Shown here piece after piece: positions 35,891 to 49,900 of a stretch of DNA of 64,000 bases. The position numbers and the translations under genes were made by a program. The notes beneath the pieces are model-generated. The model made no database searches, had not been told where the DNA came from, and saw only the letters and a program-made list of their open reading frames with translations. Source of the DNA: Mytilus californianus (Eukaryota > Mollusca > Bivalvia > Mytilida > Mytilidae). Numbering within the stretch: the stretch's first letter is position 1; each line of letters starts with the position of its first letter. Location of the stretch: contig NW_026262581.1 in the NCBI RefSeq assembly GCF_021869535.1, positions 101,325,771 through 101,389,770 of the forward strand, read 5' to 3'.

Positions 35891-36437
35891 AAGTGAATAA
35901 ACTACGCCATAAATAAAAAATTGCGGTAACCATTTTCGTTTTTGAGATACGAGCTGTTGAAATTTACAGCATAAAACGCCAAACAAAACTAAGGATATGT
36001 AGGGAAAATGATAAAAATCGACAGGCATTGTTACATTAACTAGATTTTCTATTATATTTGTCCACTTTTGTTTTCTTAAAGTTGATATACGATTCTAAAA
36101 TGAACGACTCTACGCATATTTGGTTATTTGAATCGTTGGGTTACTGTCTTATTTACGTATACCCAATATTTTCTTTTATCCTAACATACTTGTGCAACTT
36201 GAATCCCAATATTTAGAAATTGTTGCGGTTTGAACTTTTAAAAAAATGTTCTCATTATTGTGTGTTTTCAAATGATAATTATTCTTAAAAGAAGTTAATG
36301 TGCAACATAAATAAACATATGTATTTCGTGCATGGCGTTATATGCATTATTTTTAATAAGACATATTTTTTATTGATTCTGTTTTTTTCTCTATCGTGCT
36401 CAGTATGCATTCGTTAAAATTCATTGATGTATCTTAC
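35891..36437. other. Intron of the minus-strand gene next to its first exon
   Basis: AT-rich, with no repeat recognised. The minus-strand donor GTAAGA is at 36432-36437. Confidence 0.4.
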
Positions 36438-36816
36438 CATTATTGAGTAATATGCAAAGGCCTGGTATGCTCTTTGTTTCCACGTGCTCGTTTTCTCTCA
36501 TTTGTAGATCAGTCTTACATTTGACGTTCAGACCTAATCCATTCAGTTCTTCACTATCTTTCATATTCCATACAACTGGTGATTTACATAGAGATTGCAA
36601 TATTTTAGGACATCGTTTTCTTTCTGTACGTTTTGTTTTCATGTCCTGACCTAAACTTGACATATACCGTTCTTTGAAATCTCTATAACCATATAAACAT
36701 TTTTTATCAGATTTATCATTTGTCTCCTTTTCCTCCTGAAGTAATTCTGGCTTTTCAACATAAACTGTTACTTGGATTTCTGTATAGTTACTTTCGAATT
36801 CAGACATCCCAAACAT
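36438..36816 (-). CDS. First coding exon of the unidentified 656-aa protein
   Basis: The ATG at 36816 has an in-frame TGA eight codons upstream, so it is the likely start (a second Met is three codons later). The exon encodes 126 residues beginning MFGMSEFESNYTEIQVTVYV, with a charged middle (KETNDKSDKKCLYGYRDFKE, KTKRTERKRCPKILQSLCKS) and ends LCILLNNG at a consensus donor (AATG|GTAAGA). Its phase (one base) fits the exon ending at 28798. Joining to that exon over a 7.6-kb intron is inferred. Extra exons in between, or two separate genes, remain possible. Confidence 0.6.
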
Positions 36817-38274
36817 GTTTTGCTTAATCAGAAATCCTCAGCTAGGATGATCATCTGGTGATTAAATGGAACATTTTGTTCCGTGTATATTGAAAATGTG
36901 TGTATCTTACATATAATTAGCTGCCAGGAAGAGTCGGGACTACATGTACAATACCACTGCCACAGGCATAACATAAAAATATTATACATGTCAGACTAAT
37001 AGATACACAATGTATACATGTAATGACCCTTCAGCTTACGTGTTTAACTTGATTTTCACCTGTTAGTCAATTCCTTTAAGGGGATAAGCGGTGGCATCAC
37101 AAACATTTCCAAAATCTGATTAGATACAGAACATGTGCCAAAACTTGGCTTATCCGATCCGATAACGCTTTGTTTTTACTTCTGTTGTGAAAACATTGTC
37201 GGTATCTTAGGGATTTGTCGTAGCAAAGATTTATATAGTAAGATTGTTAAACCTTGGTTCGTCTGTTTTGGTGATTTTTACAATTTTCAGAACAGATTGT
37301 AGACAAAATCGTTACCAAACTCGCTTTAGGACAAGCCATATGACACATAATCTGTTTTTCATTCAGATTGAAATTTCCCTCTAATTTATTAATTCTTATA
37401 TCTACAAATGACACCTTTTAGTTCCATTTAATCATAAAAATTTTCTAAAATTCCTTAACTGTGAATAAATATATGCTGACAAAAAGTCACATTTATCTTC
37501 AATATTTTGGGAAAGTATATACAATAATATTGATTAATATTTCCAACATTTAGTAAATTACTGATGTCCAGTGAACCATATAACACTACTTTCTAGAGTA
37601 GATATTGAAATAATTAGTAAGATACAAAAAAGTACACTCTTCTTCTTTTAAATTTCACTTTTTAGTGTAACTTATAAAATAAGGAGATGTGGTATGATTG
37701 CCAATAAGATAACTATCCACACAAATGCCATTTTTAAAATATGTAAGTTTTACAGTTTTACAGATGCATGGGTGTACTTTGAGTTTTTTGCAACAGCTGG
37801 ACATATCTTTATAAAAACAAGGAGATGTAATATAATTGCCAATGAGACAACTATCCACCAAAGTTCCGAAATGAAGTCGATGTAAGCAATTATTATATAT
37901 CGTACGTGGCTTTCAACAATGAGAAAAACCCATACCGTACGTATAAGATATAAAATAATTCAATTAAGAAAACTAACGCCATAATTTTTAACAAAACAAT
38001 TTACGAAAAACAAATATGACGGATATGAACCAACGACAACCACTGAACTATATGCTCTTGGGACTATTCTTATTGTTATATATAAAAATTCCAAAGAAAA
38101 TTTATATATAAAATCAGATTTAGAATATATATTCAATGTACAACTGTCTAACTTATTAGTTCTGTATCATTATGCTTTTTTCATACGATAAAATTTTTAT
38201 TTCATACAAAAAATCTACTTTTGTTTTTTTTGTATTTCAAAATCACTTTTAATGGTAATACAACTTATGTAGAA
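36817..38274. other. Divergent intergenic region, left part
   Basis: Should contain the promoter of the minus-strand gene starting at 36816. No TATA box or initiator could be assigned with confidence. Two R2-type fragments occur at 37678-37730 and 37817-37865 (AAGGAGATGTGGTATGATTG; AAGGAGATGTAATATAATTG). Confidence 0.4.
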
Positions 38275-38880
38275 ATAAGAAGATGTGGTATGAGTGTCAA
38301 TGAGACAACTCTCCATCCAAGTCACAATGTGTAAAAAGTAAACAATTATAGGTCAAAGTACGGCCTTCAACACGGAGCCTTGGCTCACACCGAACTACAA
38401 GCTATAAAGGGCCCCAAAATGACTAGAGGTCTAATCTAAATAAAAAAAAAGAGAAACGAGAAACACTTAAGAACCACATCAACAAACGACAACCACTGAA
38501 ACAGGTTCCTAACTTAAGACAGGTGCAAACAAATGCAGCGGGTTTGAACTAGTTTTTTGGCGCCAAACCCTCCCCCTAACCTGGGACAGTGATGTAAAAC
38601 ATAAGAACAAACTAACGAAAAACAAATATGAGCAGTGGCGGATCCAGAACTTTTTATAAGGGGTCCCACTGACTGACCTAATTTTTTTTTTTGGGGGGGG
38701 GGGGGGGGCTCCAGTCATGCTTCAGTGATTCCCTATATAATCAACCAAATGTATCCCATAAAAGGGGGCCCGAGCCCCCCAGCCTCCCACTGGATCCGCC
38801 TATGATGAGAAACAGCAACAAAGACAACCACTCAATTACAGGCTCCTGACTTGGGACAGGCACATATAGAATGTGTATAT
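38275..38880 (+). repeat. Repeat family R2, long copy carrying a nested insertion
   Basis: Contains AGAAGATGTGGTATGAGTGT, CAATGAGACAACTCTCCATC, GGTCAAAGTACGGCCTTCAA, CTCACACCGAAC, ACGACAACCACTGAA, ACCTGGGACAGTGATGTAA and then, after the insertion at 38633-38804, GACAACCACTCAATTACAGG and CTGACTTGGGACAGGCACAT. Confidence 0.8.
38633..38804. mobile_element. Short inverted-terminal-repeat element (CAGTGGCGGATCCAG ends) inside R2
   Basis: The left end CAGTGGCGGATCCAG pairs with the right end CTGGATCCGCCTATG (11 of the terminal bases exact). The interior has a T then G homopolymer (about 38681-38709) and a CCCGAGCCCCCC box. ATGAG is found directly outside both ends. Terminal CAGTGGCGGATCCAG is a common end of hAT-like miniature elements in animals, from general knowledge. 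It interrupts the R2 copy and so is younger than it. Confidence 0.75.
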
Positions 38881-40787
38881 TTAAACCGAAAAATAAACTC
38901 TTTTCGTTTGCAAACGCGTAAGTAAGAGATAATGTATACCGAACAAAAAGTTAATTTCCATCAATTATATTGCAATTGCATACAGGTTTCGAAATGTTCT
39001 CTAAAATCAAATTCTTAAACTTTCAACTGGAAACATTTTAATGGACAAACTTTAATTTGGTGAAAAAATAAAAAAAATATAAAAGATTACCATGAAAAAG
39101 TTTGAATCGATACAAATGGTATTTTTGGTGAAGGAATAAATATATTATAACAATATTTAAATGGAGGTAATCCTTTATTCTCTTCAACTTCGTACTTTAT
39201 TTGGCCTATTCAACTTTTTTGATTCGAGTTTTTGAGTACAAACTTTTAGTCCTAGTATCTATGACGAGTTTATTTTTTATTTTGCACAGTGTAGCTAATA
39301 AAGTACATGCAGACATTAAAAATAAGAACACCGGGTACATATAAATTCAGTTATTATAGTTTACGCATTTAAACTCTGTGAACAAAGTGACTAGTATTTC
39401 ACAACACTAAATAAACTATATTATATTTCACGGCTATAAATATCTTAACTTTGTATACAAATTTGTAACATTTACTTTATAAACATTAAGATGCCGTAAG
39501 CACACTCCTTGTTTAATTGAAACTTTTATTAAATGATATGATCAATTCAGCCGTAATAAGGTTACTAATTTGGCAGGTGCAATATTGATGACGTTGTCTT
39601 GTGGAAATAAATACAGCTTTTAGGCTCATGGGCCAGTACAGGAAGAGTACAGGAAATATGTTTTACGATATTTCTGTTGTGTGATGAGAATTGGTAAGCA
39701 CATGGCTGATAACGTTTCTGTGTATGTCTTGAAACAAAAAAATTTCGCATTCGACAATTTTGTTAATAAGGGTTGACAACCTGCCTACCAGTTTTTTTTA
39801 AAAGACTTTCGTTTCGCGGATTTCCAAGTACCCTACAAAACATGCTTTATGCATGCAAGGCACCATAAAAATAGACATGCAACAGTTTCACGCTTGATAA
39901 TGTGAATTAATTAATGTGAAGTAATATTGTCTTCGATTACATTTATCGACAACATAGTTTGGAGATTGATTGTTGCCTGCTTAATGTCCGGTGGCCATTA
40001 TCTCATGCATATTCAAGACTAGACCAGATTAACAATTAACGCAATAGGCAGGTTCAACAAGACGGAACGAACTATATTAAGGGAGAGGAATTTAGACTGT
40101 CCGTGGAAATAAGGGTATGTTTGATAGGAGCAGAAATTGCTCCTTGAAACAGGCCAACTACGTGTCCATCAGAGGGTTGTTGCATTACACTAACCGTATT
40201 GAGGCATCAAATTTAAAGTCCGCATGCCAACTGGACGTGGCTACAAATTTAACCACCCCGAACAATCACATGAACGCACAACTTTAGCAATGGTTTTGCC
40301 TCCGGAACGGGAGATTTCCAGAAATGACCATAGTTTATACCCTAGTCAACGCTTAGGGTTAATATTTTTTAAGACGCGGTAGTTTATTTGTATGGGACAT
40401 GAATAAAAAATTTAAAATACCTGTTTGGTTTTTAGTTCTCTATAAAAGTAGACTTCTATACCATACGAAAGGTTTTTTTTATATAAAAAAAAACTTGTCC
40501 TTAATGAACGGTTTATCATAATATTACAGCGATGGCTATGTCAACATATATAGCTATTGTTGCTAAAATTAAATGAATTGTATTTGTCAGTTTTCTCTTG
40601 ACAACACTAAATAGCATCTCCTAAAAATCTAACCATTTCAAAGTCATATGAACAAAGCTACATGACATCATCGACAATTATAAAATATAATGATAAAACG
40701 TAAGATGATATGAACGTTATTTTCATAACTTGATTTTTATGTACTAAAATAGACTTCAATTATTATTTGAATATATTTATGTATTAT
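38881..40787. other. Upstream region of the first PLXDC gene
   Basis: Contains an R5-type fragment at about 39185-39265 (CTTCGTACTTTATTTGGCC, AGTATCTATGACGAGTTTA). An R6 copy lies at about 39970-40270 (GCATATTCAAGACTAGACCA; CAACTGGACGTGGCTAC). No exon was recognised. Confidence 0.45.
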
Positions 40788-40800
40788 ACGCAATACCCGT
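40788..40800 (+). promoter_or_regulatory. Conserved 13-bp motif 147 bp upstream of the PLXDC start codon
   Basis: ACGCAATACCCGT occurs here and again, identical, 150 bp upstream of the paralog's start at 62051. The surrounding bases are much less alike, so this is a candidate promoter-proximal element. It could instead be leftover duplication similarity. Confidence 0.35.
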
Positions 40801-40934
40801 CAAGCATAACATGTTAAAGTGGTGTGTTCTGCAAGGACAATTGCGTTTTATTTTTAAAATAGATAATATCACATAGAAAACTTTTTCATAACAGAAGATT
40901 TATATCATACTTGTTAAGTTGATATTGGTGTACA

Positions 40935-40971
40935 ATGGAGTTTCTGTTATATTTTTGTTTTAGTTTTGCAT
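40935..40971 (+). CDS. PLXDC2: PLXDC exon 1 (signal peptide)
   Basis: ATG at 40935 encodes MEFLLYFCFSFA and one base of codon 13, followed by donor GTAAGTAAA. The run is hydrophobic as expected of a signal peptide. The paralog's first exon has the same length class, phase and donor (MEYLSFYIFYGVA). Confidence 0.8.
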
Positions 40972-43900
40972 GTAAGTAAATAGAGTAAAAGTTATTGTAT
41001 AATTATAAAATGGACAATGTTCCTTTCGAACAGGGACTATTTCCAAGATGACCTGTGTTGTAAACAACTGTTTACTCTGCTCTACCATCTAATGAACAAC
41101 GTCCCTTCGAACAGGAAACATTTCGTAGAAGACTTGTGCTGTAACTCATGAAATAACTGACCACTAGGTTTTAAACTGATTTGATCTTCTCATAATGTCC
41201 CCATTTAAAGCGGTATGGAAATTGTCTGTTCAATCTCCTTGTTCTCATCTTTTCACAGTTAACGGAACTATTTATCAACTTATTCTAAGTTTAAATCACT
41301 GTTCAATGAACGGTTTTATTTTTATTTATTTTTACGTAGAAAAAATGCTTATACAATCTTTATTTTATGTATTGCTGCATTATTATTTGTAAACGTATTT
41401 ATTGTGTTTATGCATGTAGATTTTTTTTGTTATATTGCACCTCTTTGTTACTCTTCTACAATAGGTTAAAATATTCACAAGATACAATGTTATCAGATGA
41501 AAGATTGAATAATTTTAACTGCTTAATAAAAAGGTGTTTTGAAAGAATCAAACTTCTTGCATCAGCACTATAAGTTAACTTCTGCTTAACTGAGTGAACA
41601 TTTGCAAACTTTTTAAAAGTCTTTTGAGTTTACAATGTTTATCAAATGTTTATCATTTTTATTAAGTAGAGCAAAAAAAAAAATGAAAGAAGTAATACCC
41701 GTTATGAATATTAAAAATAAATCAGACAGAAAGCTATCGAAAATATATATAATATGTTTTACTTTACAGTCGTTGTTATGTCAACAAATCTTGGTCCAAA
41801 CAAGGTCATTTACAAGGGACATAATATTGTAAAAAGACAAGAAGCACCACCAGACAATACAACAACGGTAATTGAAAATACACCAATCATTCAACCAAGT
41901 TTATGTCATTTTAGCTGTTCTGATAAGAATAGAAAATGAAAGGATATGGAGTAAATGTACATGGGACAAAATCGCACACAATACATAGAAAACATAGAAA
42001 ATTAGGCCCATTTTGTTAGTGATGCTTATAAATATTTTGGAGCGTTCTGCTCTTCAAACTTTGTTATCGAGCGTGCTGATTAAGTTTATTCTAGAACACG
42101 TTTCCTATTACCTCAAATTGGTATCATGTTTACATTTATGGGTAAAGCTTAGAATTGTTTAGACGTTATGTGAAAAGTAACAAACAAACTACAATTGTAT
42201 ACTGATAAAAATGTAAAGGCGCCTATGTTTGTAAAAGTCATCTTAAGCAAAAAAATTTTTTTGGATAAGACATTGGCTCATATCTAAATATCAAAAAAAT
42301 ATTTTTCCTGTTTGTTTTTTCAGTTTTGTTTGAAGTCTGAAACATATGAAAGATTCAATTTAAATATATACATATATTATATATACTAATATCTGACCGA
42401 CTTTGTCATGAAAACACAAACCAGGATGTTATCTGATAGATTTTCGTATTCAAAGGTAAAACACGCCCTTCTCATAAATTTTCCTTTAGCGTGTTTGATA
42501 AATGTGTATTTTGTAAATATAAACATCTATTTCCTGATTTGTGATGTAATTGTTTCCCTTGTAACAAACAACTTCCAATTCGTAAGTCTTCACGAATTAT
42601 GCATTTTATTTGTGATGATTTTAAGATTTAGTCAATCCAATGTTAAATGCCTTAAGTTTAAGTTAATGCAATTTAACATGTCTTATTTCGTAAATCTGAA
42701 AATATATTTGAAATATTAAAAATGTGATTGGTATTTTCTTATAAAAGCGGATGGTCGATAACTCTTGACTTAGTGTATATATTGCTATTTTTTAAATTCA
42801 GATTTCAGATCACCATGATTATTACACATCTAAAATTATATCCGATCCAGATGGTGCCTACTGGAATGAACTGGAAGGACACACGAGACATATACTATCC
42901 AATGACCATCGCCGCAAATATTCGGTAATAATTAACCATGTTGATGCGCGACCTTATACTAAGTTTGACGCATTTGCAACACTGATGGAAGTATTGAATT
43001 TATTTCTCTTATTTTTTCTTTCGTCATCATCCCTTTTCACTACTTTTAAGCACTTCTCCCTTTTCAATATTGTCCCCTCATTTTCACCTCACCTCATCTT
43101 CTTTCACAAATGTTCTTTAGATTTCAATAATCATCCACATCCATCTCATCTATGTTGATAAGTTACAAAACATGTTCGTATTCTTATGAAGAACACTTTT
43201 ACAGAAAGTGTTTGAATGATAAAACTACCATTGTAACCATTTTAAACATTAATTTTTCATTTTTGGTAAATTTATTTGTTGGGTTTGTTGAAAATATTGT
43301 CAATTTTTACGTATGTTTAAAAAGGGAGTTTGCCAAAACGTTATTCTATCAGCATAGTCCAGGAAATACGGGACGTCGAAAACAGCGAAACTTAGTATTT
43401 TTACAAGCTTCAAACATATATTAGTGATAAAAACTCCGTCAATGTGCGCTGGAAATATTTTTTTGAGTGTTAAGATATTTAACACACTGACTGTAATCCT
43501 TTTTTTCAAATGTTCCAAGAAAAATGTGTTATTTTTTTCATTCCAGTTTATATGGATTTCATTTAAATTTCCTTTCTATGGACGTCCAATATATAGATTT
43601 GCAATTACCACACAAGGTAAGCATTGAATAGACTGATTTTAATCAGTAATCAGAATTTGATTTTATCTTTACAGTCATACTTTCAACTTGCTCCACCAAA
43701 CGCATTTTGCGTTTTTCGACTTTTCAAGAATTGTTGTTTCGACATACTCGAATGGTGTCCAAGGTTACCGTTTATTGCCTTCGTTATAATACATGACAAT
43801 TCAAAAAGGAAAATTTATTACACTAAGCGAACCACAAACAACTTCATTCAACCTATATTAAGAAAACAGCAGACAGTTGTCTTTCTATTTTTGCTCATGC

Positions 43901-46900
43901 GGTTCCCATAAGTTAGGATGTTTGTTTACCTTACCTTACCTTACCTTATCCATTGATTTTCTACCATGTTCAGGAAAATTAAATGTCAGTGTGATATGAA
44001 TATACCTTGCTTTGCAGGGTAAGCATCTTCTTCAATGCATCCATTACTCGCCATGCGAATTCACACTAAGTAAAAATATAACAATCGGGAATACAGGATA
44101 CAATTGGTAAAATTACAGATCAGATGACTATACTGGTACATTTTTGTATCCAAAGATCCACAATGTAAGACCGCGAAAACATGTCGCTAGTGAATTGAGA
44201 CACTGACAAAACGACAAATCGTATCGGTCAACCAATTCGTGACCGTAAAACTTTTGTAATGTCGAAGATTTCAGTCGTTCTTTCTCATAACTCTATCGGC
44301 GAAGTTTTTGAGTAAGGAGCACACCCGTGCTAAGTATGAATATTGTGAACATGCACGAGCGTAACTTAAATATTTACACGCCGTACGAAGGAACAGAGGG
44401 TTACTGAGCTACTGCTGAGAAATGGGAAGTTGACAATTAAAAAATTGAAATCATCATGTTTGTCATAGATTTTAGTTTGAAGTCGTCCATTTGCGTCAAT
44501 ATCAAAGAAAAGATCAAGATATGAAGCAGACCTTCTTCTTTTGGTAGTATCCTTAATTTCAAGTTCACTAGAATATATAAAATGCAATCACTCATTAAAA
44601 TATGGGTTACTGAATTACAGAACATCATCAATTTATCTGAAAGTGAAATTAAAGAACTTTGCAAGATACTTTTATTTTTTGTATTTGAGAAGGTTCTGTA
44701 TGAATTATGCGTCATACGAGTTCAAAAAAAAAGTCGACCAGTAGTAATGCACAGCTAGTATCCATTGACAGGCTGTCAATAGATTTACAAAAAAACAATT
44801 ATTTTAAAGGTGTATTTAACGAAACATTTACGTAAAAAAAAATTGGTATTTACGAAATCTAGATTTTACGCATATAATTAGAAAGTCATAATAGTCAAAA
44901 GGCTTTACTATAGGTAATATTCAATATAAACATTCACAATATATTTTGTGGAATAAAATCTTAGAAGGAAAAATGTCACATGACATCATTTGTTCTTTGT
45001 GTTTACAATAGTGTTCAAAACGGACTATTTGAATTTGGTATCGAAAAAAGGATAACAACACTTACAAAAAGTTTGAAAGAATATATTTTTCCTTAATGTA
45101 TATACTAGGTTTGTTTATTTGTAGTATATGATTAAACTCGTGTTGGATAAATAACTGCAATTATTAAGTTGAATTGAAGATTTGCTGAAGTCGAAACTAG
45201 ATTACAGAATTTATATCTTACAATCAATTTAGCGTACCTTCAAGATACCCTTTCTTATTACCAATATAGATTCACAGACAGTCTTTCATTCCCTTTATGA
45301 CGATATCTTTTTTTTTTCAGGATTTCTTTATATGAGTAATTTCACCCACCCGAAGTTAGACTGGACTTTTACCCACTATATTGCTCCATTAATGGGAAAC
45401 TTTGATACCATTGGAAATGACTCAGAAATTTTGTACAAAGACGATGGTAATTTCTTTAATGTAAAAAGTCAAATATATGACTACATGTCCGAATTGAAAC
45501 GGTGTAATTACATTTGTATTATATCTAAACATAGAGTTATCCAATGAATTCGTGGTATTTAGAATGAGGTCGATTTAAGACTTCACTGTGCGTAGGCAGA
45601 AGTACAATTTATAATCATAAATCGGTGAAAAACAGACATACTTGGCCAAAACGAAAAACGAAAAAATACACACAACCTAAGCACACAACAGTCAAATTGA
45701 TAGACGTAATAAATTAATATTACAAAAATCTGTACTATAGTTTTTTCTCTCTTTATTTTGACTGTAGGACACAGTTTTGTAGTAGAATGGAGGAATGTTG
45801 AACTGAATGATCAACCTGAGAGTAAGTTATAAAGAATTGAACGGCATTGTAATATAAGTTTGTTGACAGGTGATCATAACTTCCAAAAACTAATATATTT
45901 AAGTGCACACAAAGTGAAATTGGTTTTGATTGTTGGTTGCTTTACGCCGCATTAGCACAACAAGGCTATATCGCGGCGAAAGTGAAATTTGGAAAAAAGT
46001 CCCCTTCATTCTAATTTCCAAGTGAAATTGGAAATTAGAATGTAGGGGATAAGTTTACAAGGACGAGGAATTTAAAACTAAACTCAATAAAAAATATTTG
46101 TATATGTACGAAAATTTATGGAAAGGCGGAAAGAAAAGGGAAGCCTTAAAATTACAGCTGTAGACAATACAAACTCACATTGAATGCATATTCAAGTTAT
46201 ACTGAATCTGGGTTTCAGTGTCCTTAATTAATCTTTGTTTATTTTTGGACGTGTGTGTTAAGTTAAAAAAAAATATCCATGTTGGCACATTGTGTGGCTC
46301 AGATAAATCTTACTATCAAATAGGTGCACTAGATTAAATTTTCAGGTAGGCAAAATCATTTTTAAATTGTTGGTTTTGTTTATTCAGTACATTTAGCCAC
46401 TGTCTCGGCTATTGAGTGGTGAAATATAATATATAGTAGAGTTGCAATTAATGGAAAAATATTTAAAAAAAAAAAGAAAAAGAAAAAATTATCTAACATT
46501 ATATATCACAAGTAATATATTGCCATCCTTTACGATTTATTGAAAAAAAATACATACAGTACAGTATTTAGTTTTCTATGTTGTGTTTTGTGTGCTATTG
46601 TTTGTCTGTTTGTCTTTTTCTTTTTAAGTCATGGCGTTGTCAGTTTATTTTCGACATGAGTTTGAATGTTCCTTTGGTATCTTTCGCCTCTCTTTTATAT
46701 GCCCGTATTATACGTATTTCTTAATAATTTGTTTAATTATTTGAAAAAAATTCAAGGCAACAACATTTTTTATTTAACAGAAGGACCTTATACCTACCAG
46801 ACGACACTGTTTGAAAATGGGACAATATTGTTTGCATATAAATCAGTAAGTTTCTTGGACATTGCACATACATTCACATTAAAGAATACGAAATAAACTT

Positions 46901-49900
46901 AATAAATACCAAGAATTGAAAGCTGAACTCTGCTTACAACATAGAAAAGTACAAGAAAAATAACATGCATATATAAACAAATATAGTATTTACGATTATT
47001 TTACGACAATCAATAATAGAGTTATATGAAGATCTTCTTTGTCATTATAGGTTCCCGATACCGACATATTTGGTAAACTCTGGCCAGTAAAGGTTGGTGT
47101 TTCTGATGCGTTTTACTTTGATCGTGATTCACCATGTAAGTACATGGAATACAATACAGGTGTCCTATTACAAGTATATGATACCAATTTAAGTGCGCAA
47201 AAACACATGTTTCTTGAATAATCTTCAGTTCTATAAACCGTCAAAAATAATTTATTTAAAACAAAATTGTATGTGTAGCAGCTGATTTTACACCACAATC
47301 TGTTATACGAATTAACAACAATTTTTTGCTAAAAAAATAATTTGTTAAAAAGTTCCCAATGTGGTCTCTATATAGTACAGTGTGGTGGGAGGTATACTTT
47401 ATCATCAGAACAAGGTAGAATTTAATTTTCACTTAACTGGAGTACTATTCATTAGTATACATGTACAAAGAGTAGTGACTTGCAAATGATGAACCCTTTT
47501 GATATTCATGTTGTATATAAAAAAAAAATAAGTGTTAACTGTTAAAATAGACATGCATCGTTTCAGTGGAAACTTGCATACTCGAAATCTTTGAATTGGT
47601 CATTTTAGATTTCAATACAAATGTATATTTGCGACAGAAACTAAACAAAAAAATGCCTGTGTTTGATGCGAAAGGTATTAGCGTTGGAGAAGTACATATC
47701 TCAATCACATCATATTGTGATGCTAATTGTAAATTGTGCGTAATTTTTAAACCATAATTCATTTTAACTTATTTGGAATTATATATATCTCAATAAGATT
47801 TTGAAAGGATAATTACTTTTTGTTTTTGGTCTATAACAATTTATTAATCAAGCAAATACAATTTAATTAATAAAGTTCTCAAACAGTATACAAATAAGTA
47901 TTGATAGAAATATCGAACTCCATGGTACATTTTTAAGATGGGGGAAGTCCAAATATTTTGACAAACCAAAACCCTTGACTATATCAATCGAAGGAACGAA
48001 TGGAAAACAACTGTTATATTCCTGACCTCATAAGGGCATTTTCTGAAGAAAATGGTAGGTAAAAACCTGGTTTTATAGCTAGCTAAACTTCCTATTTGTA
48101 TGTCAGTTGTTTATAGTTCTGTTATATTGACAAAATTGGATGAGCAACCCAAATAGACATAATGGTAAACGTTACAATTATTGGGATCCAGCAGCCAAAA
48201 CATACATCACAGACATACACCGACTTATTTCAAAATACGAACAAACATACAAATAAATCTGACAAAAACGACAACAAAACAGTTTTTGGTGCGGGAGTTT
48301 CTCGCTGCATTGAAGACCCATTGGTGGCCTTCGGCTGTTGTCTGCTCTATGGTCGGGTTGTTGTCTCTTTGACACATTCCCCATTTCCATTCTCAATTTT
48401 ATTTGTAATTGATAGTACAGTATAGTAGCACATAATTTATGCTTTTCAACATCGTACTTTATTTGGCCTTTTTAATTTTTTTGATTCGACCGTCACTGAT
48501 GAGTCTAATGTAGACAAAACGCGTGTCTAGCGTACAAATTTTTAATTCTGGTATCTATGATGAGTCTATTTACAACCACTGGGTCGATGCCGCTGCTGTT
48601 GGATGTTTCCTCCCCGAGGGTATCACCATCTCGGTAGTCAGCACTTTTGTGTTGACATGAATTATCATTGATATGGTCATAAGTATATATTAACTATTTA
48701 CATTTGTATTTTTCGAAATACTAAGGATTTTCTACCCCATGAATAGATTATGTTAGCTGTATTTGACAAAACCTTTCGGAATTTTGGGTCCTCAATGCTC
48801 TCAACTTCGTACTTTATTGGGCTTTTTTAACATTTTTGATGCGAGCGTCACTATGAGTCTTTAGTAGATGAAACGCGCGTCTGGCGAACACAAATTTTAA
48901 TTCTGGTATCTATGATGAGTTTATTTACAATCATTGGGTCGATGCCACTGCTGGTAGATGTTTCCTCCCTGAGGGTATCTTCAGCCCAGTAGTTAGCACC
49001 TCTGTGTTGACAAGAATTATCATATATATGGTGTTTTATTTTGTTTTTATCGAGCGACACTGATTAGTCTTTTGTAGACGAAACGCGCGTCTGCAGTACA
49101 AAATTTTAATCCTGGTATCTATGATGAGTTTATTCATATATACGTTTCCGAAAAAGTATAAATTAAGTAAATTACGAAGGGTAAACAAAATGAAAAAAAA
49201 AACACTATAAAATTGACGTCGTGGCAATAGTACCTCCGGACCCACCCGCATCAGGAACGCCCAAAGCCAAAATCCCTATACCCAAATGTAGCTTTAAGGT
49301 ATTAAGTAAAATAAACAACATGATTCAAAACCTGAACTTCATCATGTAATTTCTAACATTTATAAAAGTCAAAAGGACTATAAAGACTTTTGTAAGAAAG
49401 CATGCACACAAGGAATAAGGATCGTTGTGGTAGATAACAGTTTGTTTTTAATGTATTTAACTTAAGTTTCATGCATTATTACATATTATACTAGACACAG
49501 ATAGACATTGAAATGTACAACAAACATTTTATATCTGTTTAAAGGAGTTATGTTTACAAAAATTATCCACATTAGAGTGCTCATAAAACTGTGAACAAAG
49601 ATATTCTATGTATTAGCATTTCGTTTCTTTTTTAGTTGGCGGATATACAAGATTTATAGTTCGCTACCATCTAATAAATTTAAACGTGACATATCTTACT
49701 AACAACACTGCTGTTGTGTTAGATCCTTTACCGAGTAAGTCCATAATATTTGATATTAAAATATATTACCTACTCTTTGTTTTGCATTATCAAATTTCTA
49801 TATTTAAACAAAACAAATCATATAACATTAAAAAGATCTGATAAGTTACAAAATTGATTTATTCGCCAGGTTGATATTCCGCATTGTTTAATCCTTTCCA

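Noticed and set aside
35686-36028. Overlapping frames with repeated ELRVTKV / ASYESRV / CELRKSS
   Set aside because: All three frames over the second 21-bp array stay open for the same trivial reason. They are not genes.
41635-41832. Alternative first exon for PLXDC (MFIKCLSFLLSRAKKK)
   Set aside because: Reads across the acceptor of exon 2 in the wrong frame. The signal-peptide exon at 40935 is in phase and has a paralogous counterpart.
42408-42719. 103-codon hydrophobic frame in PLXDC intron 2
   Set aside because: Composition is that of AT-rich DNA read in frame (Phe, Leu, Ile, Asn). No splice-compatible role, and it lies between two phase-0 exons that join without it.
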